DNA from: Alphaproteobacteria bacterium
GTDB lineage: Bacteria > Pseudomonadota > Alphaproteobacteria > UBA9219 > RFNS01
DNA: 64,000 bases
Direction: 5' to 3'
Assembly (NCBI GenBank): GCA_037200005.1
Contig: JBBCGY010000001.1
Span: 788,416 to 852,415, forward strand
Shown piece after piece: positions 46,151 through 55,202 of the stretch. The notes beneath the pieces were generated by a model that was given only the letters and a program-made list of their open reading frames with translations, had not been told where the DNA came from and ran no database searches. The position numbers and the translations under genes were made by a program. Within the stretch, counting starts at the first letter, position 1, and the number at the start of each line of letters is the position of its first letter.

Positions 46151-46998
46151 TGAAAACCCTTTCTCCTGCCTTGCAAGAGCATCTCGCGGGCGAGCTGGCG
46201 ACGTTGAGCTATCTCGTCAAGATCACGCGCCGCGACGGCACGGTACGCGGCTTCACCAATCACGACCGCGATATCGTTCTCGATGGCGTGACCTATAAGG
46301 CCGACGGCGCGTTCAGCCCCTCGGCCATCGCCAGCACCAGCAAGCTCGCGGCCGATAATCTCGAGATCGGCGGCATCACGGGGAACGACATCACCGCCGC
46401 CGATCTCGCGGCGGGCAGATACGACCATGCGCGGGCCGATGTGTATGTCTGCAATTGGGCCGATCTCGGCCAGGGCGCGCTGCAATTGCGGCGCGGATGG
46501 CTGGGTGAAGTGACGCTGGCGGGCGAGCGTTATACGGCGGAATTGCGCGGGCTGCACGACCTGCTGCCTCGCGAATTCGGCGATTATTATACGGCGGAAT
46601 GCCGTCACGATCTCGGCGACGTGCACTGCGCGGTCGCTCTCGCGCCGCTCACGGTGACAGGGGCCGTGACAACGGTGATTGACACCGCTAATTTCCTCGA
46701 CGCGTCGCGCGCCGAAGCGGACGGTCTTTTCGATCACGGAAAACTGCAATGGACGACCGGCGCGAATAGCGGCCTTGCGGTCGAGGTCAAGAAATGGGAC
46801 GCGACGCTGAGTCAGTTCGTCTTATGGCTTCCGCTGCCGAATCCGATAGCGGTGGGCGACGCCTATACGGTTTATGCGGGTTGCGACAAGCGGCTTGCCA
46901 CCTGCAAGGATAAGTTCGGCAATCTGGCGAATTTCGGCGGTTTTCCGCATATGCCGGGCGTCGATAAAATCCTGCAATATCCCGACGGCAAGCCATGA
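46150..46998 (+). CDS. DUF2163 baseplate hub protein (GTA gene 13 family)
   Basis: The 282-residue protein belongs to the DUF2163 (TIGR02218) family: LATLSYLVKITRRDGTVRGF, TNHDRDIVLDGVTYKADGAF, DNLEIGGI and RRGWLGEVTLAG. Four Cys in two groups (TAEC and VHC; AGC and ATC) at about residues 152, 159, 240 and 247 recall the metal or iron-sulfur site of lambda gpL-like hub proteins. In GTAs this protein forms the hub between the distal tail ring and the tip. Translation is coupled on both sides (TGATG before, ATGA after). Confidence 0.93.
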   Translation: MKTLSPALQEHLAGELATLSYLVKITRRDGTVRGFTNHDRDIVLDGVTYKADGAFSPSAIASTSKLAADNLEIGGITGNDITAADLAAGRYDHARADVYVCNWADLGQGALQLRRGWLGEVTLAGERYTAELRGLHDLLPREFGDYYTAECRHDLGDVHCAVALAPLTVTGAVTTVIDTANFLDASRAEADGLFDHGKLQWTTGANSGLAVEVKKWDATLSQFVLWLPLPNPIAVGDAYTVYAGCDKRLATCKDKFGNLANFGGFPHMPGVDKILQYPDGKP

Positions 46999-47405
46999 CC
47001 GAAGCGCAGGTTACAGCCATGATCGCGGCGGCGCGCGGCTGCATCGGCACGCCGTTTCATCATCAGGGGCGGTTGCCGGGAACGGGACTCGATTGCATCG
47101 GCCTTGTGATCGTCGCGCTGCGGGCGGCGGGCATGACGGTGAATGATCGGCAGGATTATAGCCGCCGTCCCGACGGCGCGAGCCTTGCCGAAGCTTTGGC
47201 CGCGCATGGAGCGTCCGTCGTCGCGGACATCGTGGCGGGCGATGCGCTGCTGTTCGCTTTCGACGGCGCGCCGCAGCATGTCGCGCTGGCCGCTTCGCCG
47301 GACCGGATCATTCACGCTTACGCGCCTGCCGGGAAGGTGATCGAAACTTTTCTGAGCGCGCCATGGCGGCGCCGTCTTATCGCTTCTTATCGTTTCGGCG
47401 GGTAA
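46995..47405 (+). CDS. NlpC/P60 cell wall peptidase (GTA gene 14 family)
   Basis: The 136-residue protein has the catalytic Cys in TGLDCIGLVIVALRAAG, the His in PQHVALAASP and a third polar residue in RIIHAYAPAG. It has no signal peptide, as expected for a particle-borne enzyme. In GTAs and siphophages this peptidase sits in the tail tip and cuts peptidoglycan peptides to let DNA cross the wall. It overlaps the DUF2163 gene by four bases and is followed after three bases by the tip protein gene, matching the GTA order 12-13-14-15. Confidence 0.94.
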   Translation: MTEAQVTAMIAAARGCIGTPFHHQGRLPGTGLDCIGLVIVALRAAGMTVNDRQDYSRRPDGASLAEALAAHGASVVADIVAGDALLFAFDGAPQHVALAASPDRIIHAYAPAGKVIETFLSAPWRRRLIASYRFGG

Positions 47406-47408
47406 ATC

Positions 47409-50400
47409 ATGGCTTCCATCGTTCTCAGCGCCGCGGGCAACGCCGTTTTGCCGGGGGTCGGCGGCATTCTCGGCAAGCTCGCCGGAGGCGCTATCGATCG
47501 GCAATTTGGATTCGGCGCGCGCAAGAGCGAGGGGCCTCGTCTCGAAAACCTCAAAGTGCAGGATTCGCGCTACGGCGCGGGCATTCCCATCATCTATGGC
47601 CGCGCGCGCATCGCCGGGCAAGTCATCTGGTCGAGCGATCTTATCGAAACCGTCCATGAGGAGGATGCCGGCGGCAAAGGTGGAACCGGCGGCGCTTCGT
47701 CCAGGCGCTATAGCTATAGCGTCAATTGCGCCGTGGCGATCGGCAAGGGGCCTATCGGCCAGATTACGGCGGCCTGGGCCGATGGCAAGCAAATCTATGA
47801 CGGGCTGAACTGGAAGGCCGGTCTTGCCGCCAGCGTCAATTTCTATCCCGGCGATCAAATGCAGAATCCCGATCCGGTGATGGAAGCGGCGCTGGGCGCG
47901 GGAAATGTTCCCGCCTATCGCGGCACCGCCGTGATCGTCTTCGAGAATATGCAGCTTGCCGATTTCGGCAGCCGGCTGCCGAATCTAAGCTTCGAGGTGA
48001 CGGCGGGAAGCGCGTCCGCCGCGCCATTGGCCGCCGAGAATGTCGTGCCGGATTTGCAAAATACGCAAACCGGCCTTGCCACGCATGGCGGGACGCCGCC
48101 GCTTGTCATCAGCGGCGATGCGCGGCGCGCGAACCAGGCGATCGTCGCGGGAATGCGCAATGCCACGGCGGCGGGAAGCGATGCCGCCTTCATCGTCACG
48201 ACCTGCGCGCTGGGAGACGAAGCGCCCGGCGAGCTTGCCCGCGTTGTTTCCGCGGATTTCTCCATCGACGCCATCGTCGGCGTCGTAAGCTGGTCATTAT
48301 CTCCCGACGGACGCTACGCCGCGATCATCGCCCTGACCGACATGGTGCCGAATACCCTCGTGTCGCTGGCGATTTACGATACGCAGGCGCGGCAATTCGG
48401 GCCGGTGGCGCAAGTCACGATGAAAAACTTCGTCAAATCCGTCGCCTGGCTAGACGCGCTGCGTTTCGTGGTTTCGGATCATGACGGCAGCCAGCTGGGG
48501 GTGCAGATTTTCGCCCGCGCTGGCCTTACTATCGTATCCCTTGGGTTTCGCGGCGTATGGGGCGCGGGTTCGGCGGGCAGCCGCGCCACAGTCGGTACGG
48601 CGCAATTCATTCTCTTGCAGGGCGGGCTGCTCTATTGCGCCGGCAATACGTGGATAAGCCCATCGACGCTTTATCTTTGCCATATGCGCTGGGGGGCGGG
48701 AGGCCTTGTCTGCGGCGCGCCTTATACGCTCAGCGCTTCGGTGCCCGCCAATAGTTTGAATCACGCGGACATTATTCCGATAGGGCCGGGAGAATTCCTG
48801 TTCTGCTTCGCCAAGACCGACCGCGTGCATGTCATGAGCTTCATGCCCACGGCTTCGGGGGTCGTGGTCACGCGCAACTGGCAGGTCGTGACGTTGGCGG
48901 CGATCAGCACGTATGTCTCGCCTTGCCGGTTCGGAGGGCATATCCTGCTGCTGCAGAAATCGATTTTCGACGGGCAATACCGGCTGTCCGAAATCGCGCT
49001 CGGAGCCGGAAGTTTCACCCTCGCGACCGACAGCGTGCCGGTCGAAGGCGGCGAAGCCTTCGGCAGCACGCACTTCATGCCGATGGTGATCGATTACAAC
49101 CGGATTCTGATTCAAGGCGGAGACAGTTTCGGCCTCGACTTCTCGGAGCTGCGCATCATCAGCCGGTATGCGGGCGGCGATAGCCTGCAGAACATCGTCG
49201 CCGATATCCTGGCGCAAGCCGGTTACGCTCCGGGCGATAGTGCGCTTGACGTTCTCGCGCCCATTCGCGTGACGGGATACGTCCTGCAGCCGCCGCTCAC
49301 GGCGCGCGCGGCGCTGGAGCCGCTCAGGCTTTACGGCGCCTTCGATCTGATCGAAAGCGACGACAGGCTCAAGGCGGTCGCACGACACGGCGATATCGAC
49401 GCGGCGCTGGAGGATGGCGAGCTTGGGGCCGCCAAGGATGCCAGCCGCGCGCCGCCGCCGCTGACGATCACGCGCAAGCAGGAGCTCGACCTTCCGCTTG
49501 AGATATCGGTCGATTATATCGATCCGGCGCGCGATTTCGAGATCGGCAGCGTCCGCTCGCGCCGCATCGCTTCGGCGGCGACCGCGCGCGGCAAGCTCGC
49601 GATGCCGGTCATATGCAGCGCCGACCGGGCCAAGCAAATCGCCGAGGCCCGGCTCTATGCCGCATGGGCGGAGAGGGAACAGGCGCGCATGACGCTCTCG
49701 CGCCGCTATCTGTTTCTCGATCCCGGCGACGTGGTGCAGGCCGGGCAGCGCAGCTTCCGGCTGACCTCCGTGCATCAATCGGGCGGATTGATGCAATGCG
49801 ACGCCATCAATAACTACGCGCCCGCGAATGCCAGCGCGGCGAAAGCCGATATCGGCAATATCAACGCGCCCGCCAGGGAGGCCGCCGACAGCATCCTGTA
49901 TCTTATGGATCTGCCGCCGCTGAACGCGAGCGATCAGCCCGGCATTTACGCCGCCGTCAGCGCCGCGCCGGGCTGGCGCGGCGGATCATTGTGGCGCGCC
50001 GGCGACGGCGTGACTTACGCTTCGGTCGATTCCTTCCAGGTGGCGGCGACGGCGGGAATGGCGCTGACCGCGCTTGCCGCGCAGGCGGCGGATTATATGG
50101 ATCGCGTTGGCAGCGTCGATGTGCAGCTGATCCGCGGGACTCTGGCGAGCTGCGGCGATCCGGAATTGCTGAACGGCGCGAACGCGGCTTTGCTCGGCGG
50201 CGAGATCATCCAATTTCGTACTGCGACTCTGCTGGGGCCGGGCTATTACCGCCTGACCGATTTTTTGCGCGGACGGCGCGGAACCGAAGACGCCATCGCC
50301 GCGCATCAGGTTGGCGAGAATTTCATCATGCTGAATAGCGCCGCGATGCACCTTCTGCCGTTGCGCGCGGAAGACAGGGGGCGGGGCTATCAGTATCGCG

Positions 50401-50804
50401 CGCTGACGGCGGGGCAGAGTCTCGGCGGCGTGCTGGATACGAATTTCACCAGCGATTTGCGCATTTGGCGGCCGTTATCGCCCGCGCAGCTTCAAGGAGC
50501 GCGGGCGTCAGGAACGGGCAGCGATCTTGCGCTCGGCTGGGTGCGCCGCGCCCGGCTGAATGCCGAATGGACGGATTTGATCGACGTGCCGCTCGACGAG
50601 GCTCAGGAATTGTACGATCTGGAAATTTACGACAGCGGCGACATTTTGAAGCGCGCGGTCAGCGGCCTGACGGCGGCAAGCTACGTTTATACCGCCGCGC
50701 AGCAGAGCGCCGACTTCGCCATCGTTCCGGCCAGTTACCGGGTGCGCGTGTATCAGGTCAGTCCGCGCTATGGGCGCGGCGCGGCGGCGCTCGGCGTTAT
50801 TTAA
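47409..50804 (+). CDS. GTA gp15-like tail tip protein with beta-propeller-like insert
   Basis: The protein has 1131 residues. The N-terminal 200 match the GTA gp15 start (YGAGIPIIYGRARIAGQVIW, YSYSVNCAVAIGKGPIGQI, VPAYRGTAVIVFENMQLADF). The part from about 590 on matches the Phage-tail_3 region (SLQNIVADILAQAGYAPGDS, LTARAALEPLRLYGAFDLIE) and later tip domains (PGYYRLTDFLRGRRGTEDAI). Between them, where GTAs carry a TIM-barrel glycosidase domain, residues about 225-580 form repeated beta-strands with SPDGRYAAIIAL and YDTQARQFGPV turns, like a beta-propeller. I see no TIM-barrel catalytic motif. The product is probably the receptor-contact tip or a wall/glycan-binding device. Confidence 0.85.
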   Translation: MASIVLSAAGNAVLPGVGGILGKLAGGAIDRQFGFGARKSEGPRLENLKVQDSRYGAGIPIIYGRARIAGQVIWSSDLIETVHEEDAGGKGGTGGASSRRYSYSVNCAVAIGKGPIGQITAAWADGKQIYDGLNWKAGLAASVNFYPGDQMQNPDPVMEAALGAGNVPAYRGTAVIVFENMQLADFGSRLPNLSFEVTAGSASAAPLAAENVVPDLQNTQTGLATHGGTPPLVISGDARRANQAIVAGMRNATAAGSDAAFIVTTCALGDEAPGELARVVSADFSIDAIVGVVSWSLSPDGRYAAIIALTDMVPNTLVSLAIYDTQARQFGPVAQVTMKNFVKSVAWLDALRFVVSDHDGSQLGVQIFARAGLTIVSLGFRGVWGAGSAGSRATVGTAQFILLQGGLLYCAGNTWISPSTLYLCHMRWGAGGLVCGAPYTLSASVPANSLNHADIIPIGPGEFLFCFAKTDRVHVMSFMPTASGVVVTRNWQVVTLAAISTYVSPCRFGGHILLLQKSIFDGQYRLSEIALGAGSFTLATDSVPVEGGEAFGSTHFMPMVIDYNRILIQGGDSFGLDFSELRIISRYAGGDSLQNIVADILAQAGYAPGDSALDVLAPIRVTGYVLQPPLTARAALEPLRLYGAFDLIESDDRLKAVARHGDIDAALEDGELGAAKDASRAPPPLTITRKQELDLPLEISVDYIDPARDFEIGSVRSRRIASAATARGKLAMPVICSADRAKQIAEARLYAAWAEREQARMTLSRRYLFLDPGDVVQAGQRSFRLTSVHQSGGLMQCDAINNYAPANASAAKADIGNINAPAREAADSILYLMDLPPLNASDQPGIYAAVSAAPGWRGGSLWRAGDGVTYASVDSFQVAATAGMALTALAAQAADYMDRVGSVDVQLIRGTLASCGDPELLNGANAALLGGEIIQFRTATLLGPGYYRLTDFLRGRRGTEDAIAAHQVGENFIMLNSAAMHLLPLRAEDRGRGYQYRALTAGQSLGGVLDTNFTSDLRIWRPLSPAQLQGARASGTGSDLALGWVRRARLNAEWTDLIDVPLDEAQELYDLEIYDSGDILKRAVSGLTAASYVYTAAQQSADFAIVPASYRVRVYQVSPRYGRGAAALGVI

Positions 50805-50818
50805 CAGGAGAAAACACC

Positions 50819-51412
50819 ATGACCAATACCCCCAATCTTGCGATGGCCTACATCGCGGCCGGGCAGGCGCAGAAGGAAGTCACGCATAATGACGCGCTGA
50901 ACGATCTCGACGCGCTGGCGAAATTGTCCGTCATCGACAGGACGACGAACGCGCCGCCGGGTTCGCCCGCCACCGGCGACGCCTATATCATCGGATCGTC
51001 GCCGACGGGAGCCTGGAGCGGATTTGCCGGAAAAGTCGCGGCATGGTACGCGGGCTGGAAGATCAAGACGCCGCTCGCCGGATGGACGGCATGGGTGCGC
51101 GCCGAAAACAGGATGCTGTATCATACCGGCAGCGCATGGAGCAATCTCGCGACGCCGTTTCTCGAGGCGTCGTCGACATGGGATCCCGCCAGCATGGGCG
51201 CGGGAACCGGGCAAACTTCGTCGGGCATTACCGTGACCGGCGCGGCCTTCGGCGATTTCGCCCGCGTCGCCGCGCCTTACGATCTTCAAGGCGTTACTGC
51301 AACCGCTTATGTCAGCGCCGCGAACACCGTCGTCATCCGCCTGCAGAACGGCACCGGCGGCACGATCGACCTGGCTTCTGGAAGCTGGAAAGTCAGAGTC
51401 GTCAAACAATAA
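50819..51412 (+). CDS. DUF2793 phage protein
   Basis: The protein has 197 residues from ATG 50819 after AACAGGAG. The N-terminal DUF2793 domain shows TPNLAMAYIAAGQAQKEVTH, NDALNDLDALAKLSVIDRTT and the AWYAGWKIKTPLAGWTAWVR strand pair, typical of proteins encoded near tail tips in alphaproteobacterial phages and GTAs. The C-terminal 80 residues are a Gly/Thr-rich beta domain ending TIDLASGSWKVRVVKQ, which could bind the tip or a fibre. The function of the family is unknown; a fibre-attachment or receptor-binding role is likely from position. Confidence 0.85.
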   Translation: MTNTPNLAMAYIAAGQAQKEVTHNDALNDLDALAKLSVIDRTTNAPPGSPATGDAYIIGSSPTGAWSGFAGKVAAWYAGWKIKTPLAGWTAWVRAENRMLYHTGSAWSNLATPFLEASSTWDPASMGAGTGQTSSGITVTGAAFGDFARVAAPYDLQGVTATAYVSAANTVVIRLQNGTGGTIDLASGSWKVRVVKQ

Positions 51413-51425
51413 TACGGGAAAAACC

Positions 51426-51698
51426 ATGAAAGCGCGCAACTGGCAGATGGACCGGAGGATTTCGCTCGGCCTGATCGCGGCGCTTTTGCTTCAGGCGGGA
51501 TCGGCGATCTGGTGGGCCGCGGGCAAGGAGCAGCAGGATCGCTTTCAGGACAGCCGCCTGGTTCAGGCCGAGGCCGCGATGATCCGCCAGAGCGGCGATC
51601 AGGCCCTGATCGCCGAACGGCTGGCGCGCATCGAGGCGCGCATGGAAAGCCAGATCGAGATTTTGAAAAATATCGAGAAGCGTCTGGGGCGCGATTGA
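51426..51698 (+). CDS. Small membrane-anchored coiled-coil protein (lysis cassette)
   Basis: The protein has 90 residues from ATG 51426. A basic start (MKARNWQMDRR) is followed by one TM segment (ISLGLIAALLLQAGSAIWWA) and a charged coiled coil (RLARIEARMESQIEILKNIE). This is the layout of i-spanin-like Rz or of DUF2730-type phage proteins. Position just before lysozyme supports a lysis role, but no o-spanin lipoprotein gene is seen. Its stop overlaps the lysozyme start by one base (TGATG). Confidence 0.7.
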   Translation: MKARNWQMDRRISLGLIAALLLQAGSAIWWAAGKEQQDRFQDSRLVQAEAAMIRQSGDQALIAERLARIEARMESQIEILKNIEKRLGRD

Positions 51699-52198
51699 TG
51701 GACGATACGGTTGGAATCGCTTTGGCCCGGCATGCGTTCGGGCCACGGCGGATCAACCAGGCGGGGCTGCGGCTCATCAAGGATTTCGAGGGGCTGCGCC
51801 TCACCGCCTATCTTTGCCCCGCCAAGATATGGACGATCGGCTATGGCCATACGCAGGCGGCGCGGCCGGGCATGACGATCACGGCAGAGCAGGCCGAATT
51901 GCTGCTCGAGGATGATCTGCATCCCATCGAGCAGCATGTCGAAAAATCCGCGCAGGTTCCGCTCGGCGATAACCAGTTTTCCGCGCTGGTGTGTTTTGCC
52001 TTCAATGTGGGAAGGACGAATTTCTCGCAATCGACATTGCTTCGCCTGCTCAATCGCGGCTGGTACGAGCAGGTTCCGGCGCAGCTTTCGCGCTGGAACC
52101 GCGCGCGCGGCGAGGCGCTTGGCGGCCTCGCGCGCCGCCGCGCGGCGGAGGCGAGATTATGGAACAGGCCGGATGACGGAGCGGGGAGGCAATCATGA
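51698..52198 (+). CDS. Phage lysozyme (endolysin), GH24 family
   Basis: The 166-residue muramidase has the GH24 core: catalytic Glu in IKDFEGLRLTAYLCPAKIW, then TIGYGHTQA. The position of the classical Asp is Cys (AYLCPA), giving a Glu-Cys-Thr triad, a variant also seen in other phage endolysins of this family. The second lobe has DNQFSALVCFAFNVGRTNF and RWNRARGEALGGLARRRAAE. There is no signal peptide, so export depends on the holin encoded next. It overlaps both neighbours (TGATG, ATGA), forming a compact lysis cassette. Confidence 0.94.
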   Translation: MDDTVGIALARHAFGPRRINQAGLRLIKDFEGLRLTAYLCPAKIWTIGYGHTQAARPGMTITAEQAELLLEDDLHPIEQHVEKSAQVPLGDNQFSALVCFAFNVGRTNFSQSTLLRLLNRGWYEQVPAQLSRWNRARGEALGGLARRRAAEARLWNRPDDGAGRQS

Positions 52199-52602
52199 TT
52201 ACGGATATTATTTCGGCGGTGGCGTCGATCCTGGACAAGATCATCCCCGATCCCAAGCAGCGCGAGGAAGCCAAGCTCAATCTGCTCAAGGCCGAGAACC
52301 AGCAGGCGCTGGAAGAGGCGAAAGCGGGCATGGCCGCGATCCTGGCCGAGGCGCAGAGCCAGGATAAATGGACGTCCCGCGCCCGGCCGTCGTTTCTCTA
52401 TGTCGTCTATGTGATGCTGCTCAGTGCCATCCCGATGGGCATTGTCTATGCCGTCAGTCCGGCGACGGCGGGCGATATCACCAAGGGCTATCAGGCCTGG
52501 CTCGCGGCGATTCCCGAACCCATTGTCCGGCTATTCGAAATGGTGATGTTGGGATATATTTGTGGGCGAAGCTGGGAGAAAATAAAGACGAAGTCAAAAT
52601 AA
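52195..52602 (+). CDS. GTA-type holin (3TM family)
   Basis: The protein has 135 residues from ATG 52195, which overlaps the lysozyme stop (ATGA). An amphipathic charged helix (PDPKQREEAKLNLLKAENQQ) precedes TM segments LYVVYVMLLSAIPMGIVYAV and IVRLFEMVMLGYICGRSW; the pattern matches the GTA/phage 3TM holin family (PF11351-like) with its RPSFLYVVYVML motif. The product should permit release of the lysozyme. It is the last gene of the one-strand cluster. The acyltransferase gene on the other strand ends 13 bases further on. Confidence 0.9.
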   Translation: MITDIISAVASILDKIIPDPKQREEAKLNLLKAENQQALEEAKAGMAAILAEAQSQDKWTSRARPSFLYVVYVMLLSAIPMGIVYAVSPATAGDITKGYQAWLAAIPEPIVRLFEMVMLGYICGRSWEKIKTKSK

Positions 52603-52615
52603 CATGCACCCCGTT

Positions 52616-53740
52616 TTACAATCTCCGTGCCAGCCTGCGGCCGAAATCATGCGCGGGCTTTTCGATCAGCCGGTGAATCAGTGCCGCTGCCGTCAGCGCC
52701 CAGAGCAGGGCCAGCGGCAGTGCCAGGACTGGCGGGACGCCGGAGAAGCACAGCAGATTGATCGCGGCATAAACATTGATCGCATGAATGACATAGAGCG
52801 GATAGCTGATATCCGCGAGCCATCCCAGCCAGCGATGCCATGATATCCGGTCGCGCAGAACATAGCAGAGCGCGAAGGTAACCCCCGCATACGCGTATAT
52901 CGCCAGATAGGCTTCGATGCCGCGCGACCATGGGCCGATGAGATAGGCCGACGCGAATAGCGCTGCGAGCCACGCAACCAGGCCGCACAGCGTCCGGGAG
53001 GGGATCAGGCCGCGATGATGGAAATTGAACGCGGTGCCGATCAGCATGAAGATGATCAGGCAGGCGCTGCGGCCCACCATCATATGACGCTGCCAGCCCT
53101 CGATATAATCCGCTCCCAGAAATAGCGCGCTTGCGGCCAGCACGGCTCCCAGGAGCGCCACGCCGATAGCATCGCCGCGCCGCAGCAGCGGCGCCGCCAA
53201 GGCGCAGATCAAATAAAATCTCACTTCGATATCCAGCGTCCATGCCACGAGATCGTAGGACTCGCGGAGAAACAAATCATGGGAAAAAATGAGATGCGTG
53301 GCCACCGCCCATAAATTCGGGATGAAGGGGCGCTGCGCCACATGGGAGGTCACCGCGAGCGCGGCGATGACGAGGCCGAGTCCCGCGGCATAGGCGGGCC
53401 ACAGGCGGAAGAAGCGCCCAGCTAGAAATCCGGTGCGCGTGGTTCGGGCGAGCGCGAACGGAATCACGAAGCCGCTGACGAGGAAAAAGAGTCCGACGCC
53501 GAACGCGCCCCAATTGCGCGGATTCAGCAGCAGCGGCGCGAGAGCCATATCGGCGGCGGCCAGCGCATGCGCGAACCAATCGTCCCGCGGCACCGCTGTC
53601 GGCATATTGAGGATGTCCAGCGCCGCTCCGGGGCCGGAATAGAAAAAGATCAGCGCGTGATGCAGCAGCACGAATAAAATCGCGACGCCGCGCAGCATAT
53701 GGGCGAAAACGATTTTGCCGCCGTCCTGCTTTTCCTGCAC
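52616..53740 (-). CDS. Acyltransferase family 3 (OafA/YrhL type) membrane protein
   Basis: The protein has about 374 residues from GTG 53740, three bases after the gltA stop; no good ATG is nearer. Ten or so TM segments and the family start (IVFAHMLRGVAILFVLLHHA) with the conserved His, then GAFGVGLFFLVSGFVIPFAL and FFRLWPAYAAGLGL, identify an integral membrane acyltransferase that O-acetylates or acylates surface sugars, lipids or peptidoglycan. The end shows DISYPLYVIHAINVYAAINL. It is probably cotranscribed with gltA. It could modify a phage or GTA receptor; this is speculation from position. Confidence 0.9.
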   Translation of the reverse strand: MQEKQDGGKIVFAHMLRGVAILFVLLHHALIFFYSGPGAALDILNMPTAVPRDDWFAHALAAADMALAPLLLNPRNWGAFGVGLFFLVSGFVIPFALARTTRTGFLAGRFFRLWPAYAAGLGLVIAALAVTSHVAQRPFIPNLWAVATHLIFSHDLFLRESYDLVAWTLDIEVRFYLICALAAPLLRRGDAIGVALLGAVLAASALFLGADYIEGWQRHMMVGRSACLIIFMLIGTAFNFHHRGLIPSRTLCGLVAWLAALFASAYLIGPWSRGIEAYLAIYAYAGVTFALCYVLRDRISWHRWLGWLADISYPLYVIHAINVYAAINLLCFSGVPPVLALPLALLWALTAAALIHRLIEKPAHDFGRRLARRL

Positions 53741-53742
53741 GT

Positions 53743-55041
53743 CTACCGCTTGTCCACCGGCACGAAATCGCGGGGCGGATGGCCGCTGTAAAGCTGGCGC
53801 GGGCGGCCGATCTTGGCCTGTTCCGCCGATTGCTCCTGCCAGTGCGCGACCCATCCGGCGGTGCGCGCGATGGCGAACAGCACGGTGAACAGGCTGGTCG
53901 GGAATCCCATGGCGCGCAGGATGATGCCGGAATAGAAATCGACGTTCGGATACAGTTTTTTCTGAATGAAATAATCGTCCTGCAGCGCGATGCGCTCCAG
54001 TTCGATGGCGGTCTGCAGCAGCGGATCGTTCTTGATGCCGAGTTCGCCGAGCACTTCATCGCAGGTTTGCTTCATCACCTTGGCGCGCGGGTCGTAGTTT
54101 TTATAGACGCGGTGGCCGAAGCCCATCAGGCGGAAGGAATCGTCCTTGTCCTTGGCGCGCTTGATGATGGTGGGAATTTGGTCGGGGCTGCCGATTTCGG
54201 TCAGCATTTTCAGCACGGCTTCGTTGGCGCCGCCATGTGCCGGACCCCATAGCGAGGCGATCCCGGCGGCGATGCAGGCGAAAGGATTGGCCTGCGACGA
54301 GCTTGCGAGGCGAACGGTGGAGGTCGACGCGTTCTGCTCATGGTCGGCATGGAGGATAAAAATCTTGTCCATCGCCTTCGCCAGGATCGGGTTGATCTTG
54401 TACGGCTCGGCGGGCAGCGAGAAGGTCATATAGAGGAAATTTTCCGCGTAGGACAGGCTGTTCTGCGGATAGACGAAGGGCTGGCCGACGGCGTATTTGT
54501 ATGCCATGGCGGCGAGCGTCGGCATCTTGGCGATCAGGCGGTGGCAGGCGATGTCGCGCTGGGCCGCGTCGTTGATGTCCGTGGAATCGTGATAGAAGGC
54601 CGCCAGCGCGCCGACCACGCCGCACATCACCGCCATCGGGTGCGCGTCGCGGCGGAAGCCGCTGTAGAAGCGGATCAGCTGCTCATGCACCATGGTGTGA
54701 TAGGTGATGTGGCGCACCCAGTCGGATTTCTGCTTGGCGTCCGGCAGCTCGTCATGCTGCAGCAGATAGGCGACTTCGAGAAAATCGCTTTTCTCCGCGA
54801 GCTGCTCGATGGGATAGCCGCGATGGAGCAAGACGCCCTTGTCGCCGTCGATGAAGGTGATCTTGGACTCGCAGCTTCCGGTCGAGGTGAAGCCGGGATC
54901 GAAGGTGAACATCCCCGTATCGCCGTAAAGCTTGCGGATGTCGACGACCTGCGGCCCGACGGTGCCGTCCAGCTTGTCGAGTTTCCAGCTTTTGCCGGTC
55001 TGGTCGTCGGTGAGCGTCACCGTGCCGCTGATCTTGGCCAT
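53743..55041 (-). CDS. gltA: Citrate synthase, type II
   Basis: The 432-residue enzyme condenses oxaloacetate and acetyl-CoA, the first step of the TCA cycle. Catalytic residues appear in [16 protein letters not shown] (His), [18 protein letters not shown] (His and Arg) and [14 protein letters not shown] (Asp). The N-terminal small domain ([38 protein letters not shown]) is typical of the long hexameric Gram-negative form, allosterically inhibited by NADH in some species. It is transcribed towards the phage-like cluster, followed by the acyltransferase gene after two bases. Confidence 0.98.
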   Translation of the reverse strand: MAKISGTVTLTDDQTGKSWKLDKLDGTVGPQVVDIRKLYGDTGMFTFDPGFTSTGSCESKITFIDGDKGVLLHRGYPIEQLAEKSDFLEVAYLLQHDELPDAKQKSDWVRHITYHTMVHEQLIRFYSGFRRDAHPMAVMCGVVGALAAFYHDSTDINDAAQRDIACHRLIAKMPTLAAMAYKYAVGQPFVYPQNSLSYAENFLYMTFSLPAEPYKINPILAKAMDKIFILHADHEQNASTSTVRLASSSQANPFACIAAGIASLWGPAHGGANEAVLKMLTEIGSPDQIPTIIKRAKDKDDSFRLMGFGHRVYKNYDPRAKVMKQTCDEVLGELGIKNDPLLQTAIELERIALQDDYFIQKKLYPNVDFYSGIILRAMGFPTSLFTVLFAIARTAGWVAHWQEQSAEQAKIGRPRQLYSGHPPRDFVPVDKR

Positions 55042-55202
55042 GATGGAATCCTGTGCGCGGGAGAGACTTCGAGAGCAATGATAACGAATAAGGCGATTAT
55101 GGTTAATATCGCGTAAATATCATATATGCGGCAATTTGGGTTTTTACTTTCGTTTTTTTGGGATAGGTTGCGCCGATACAAGATTTTTGAAGGAGACATA
55201 CC

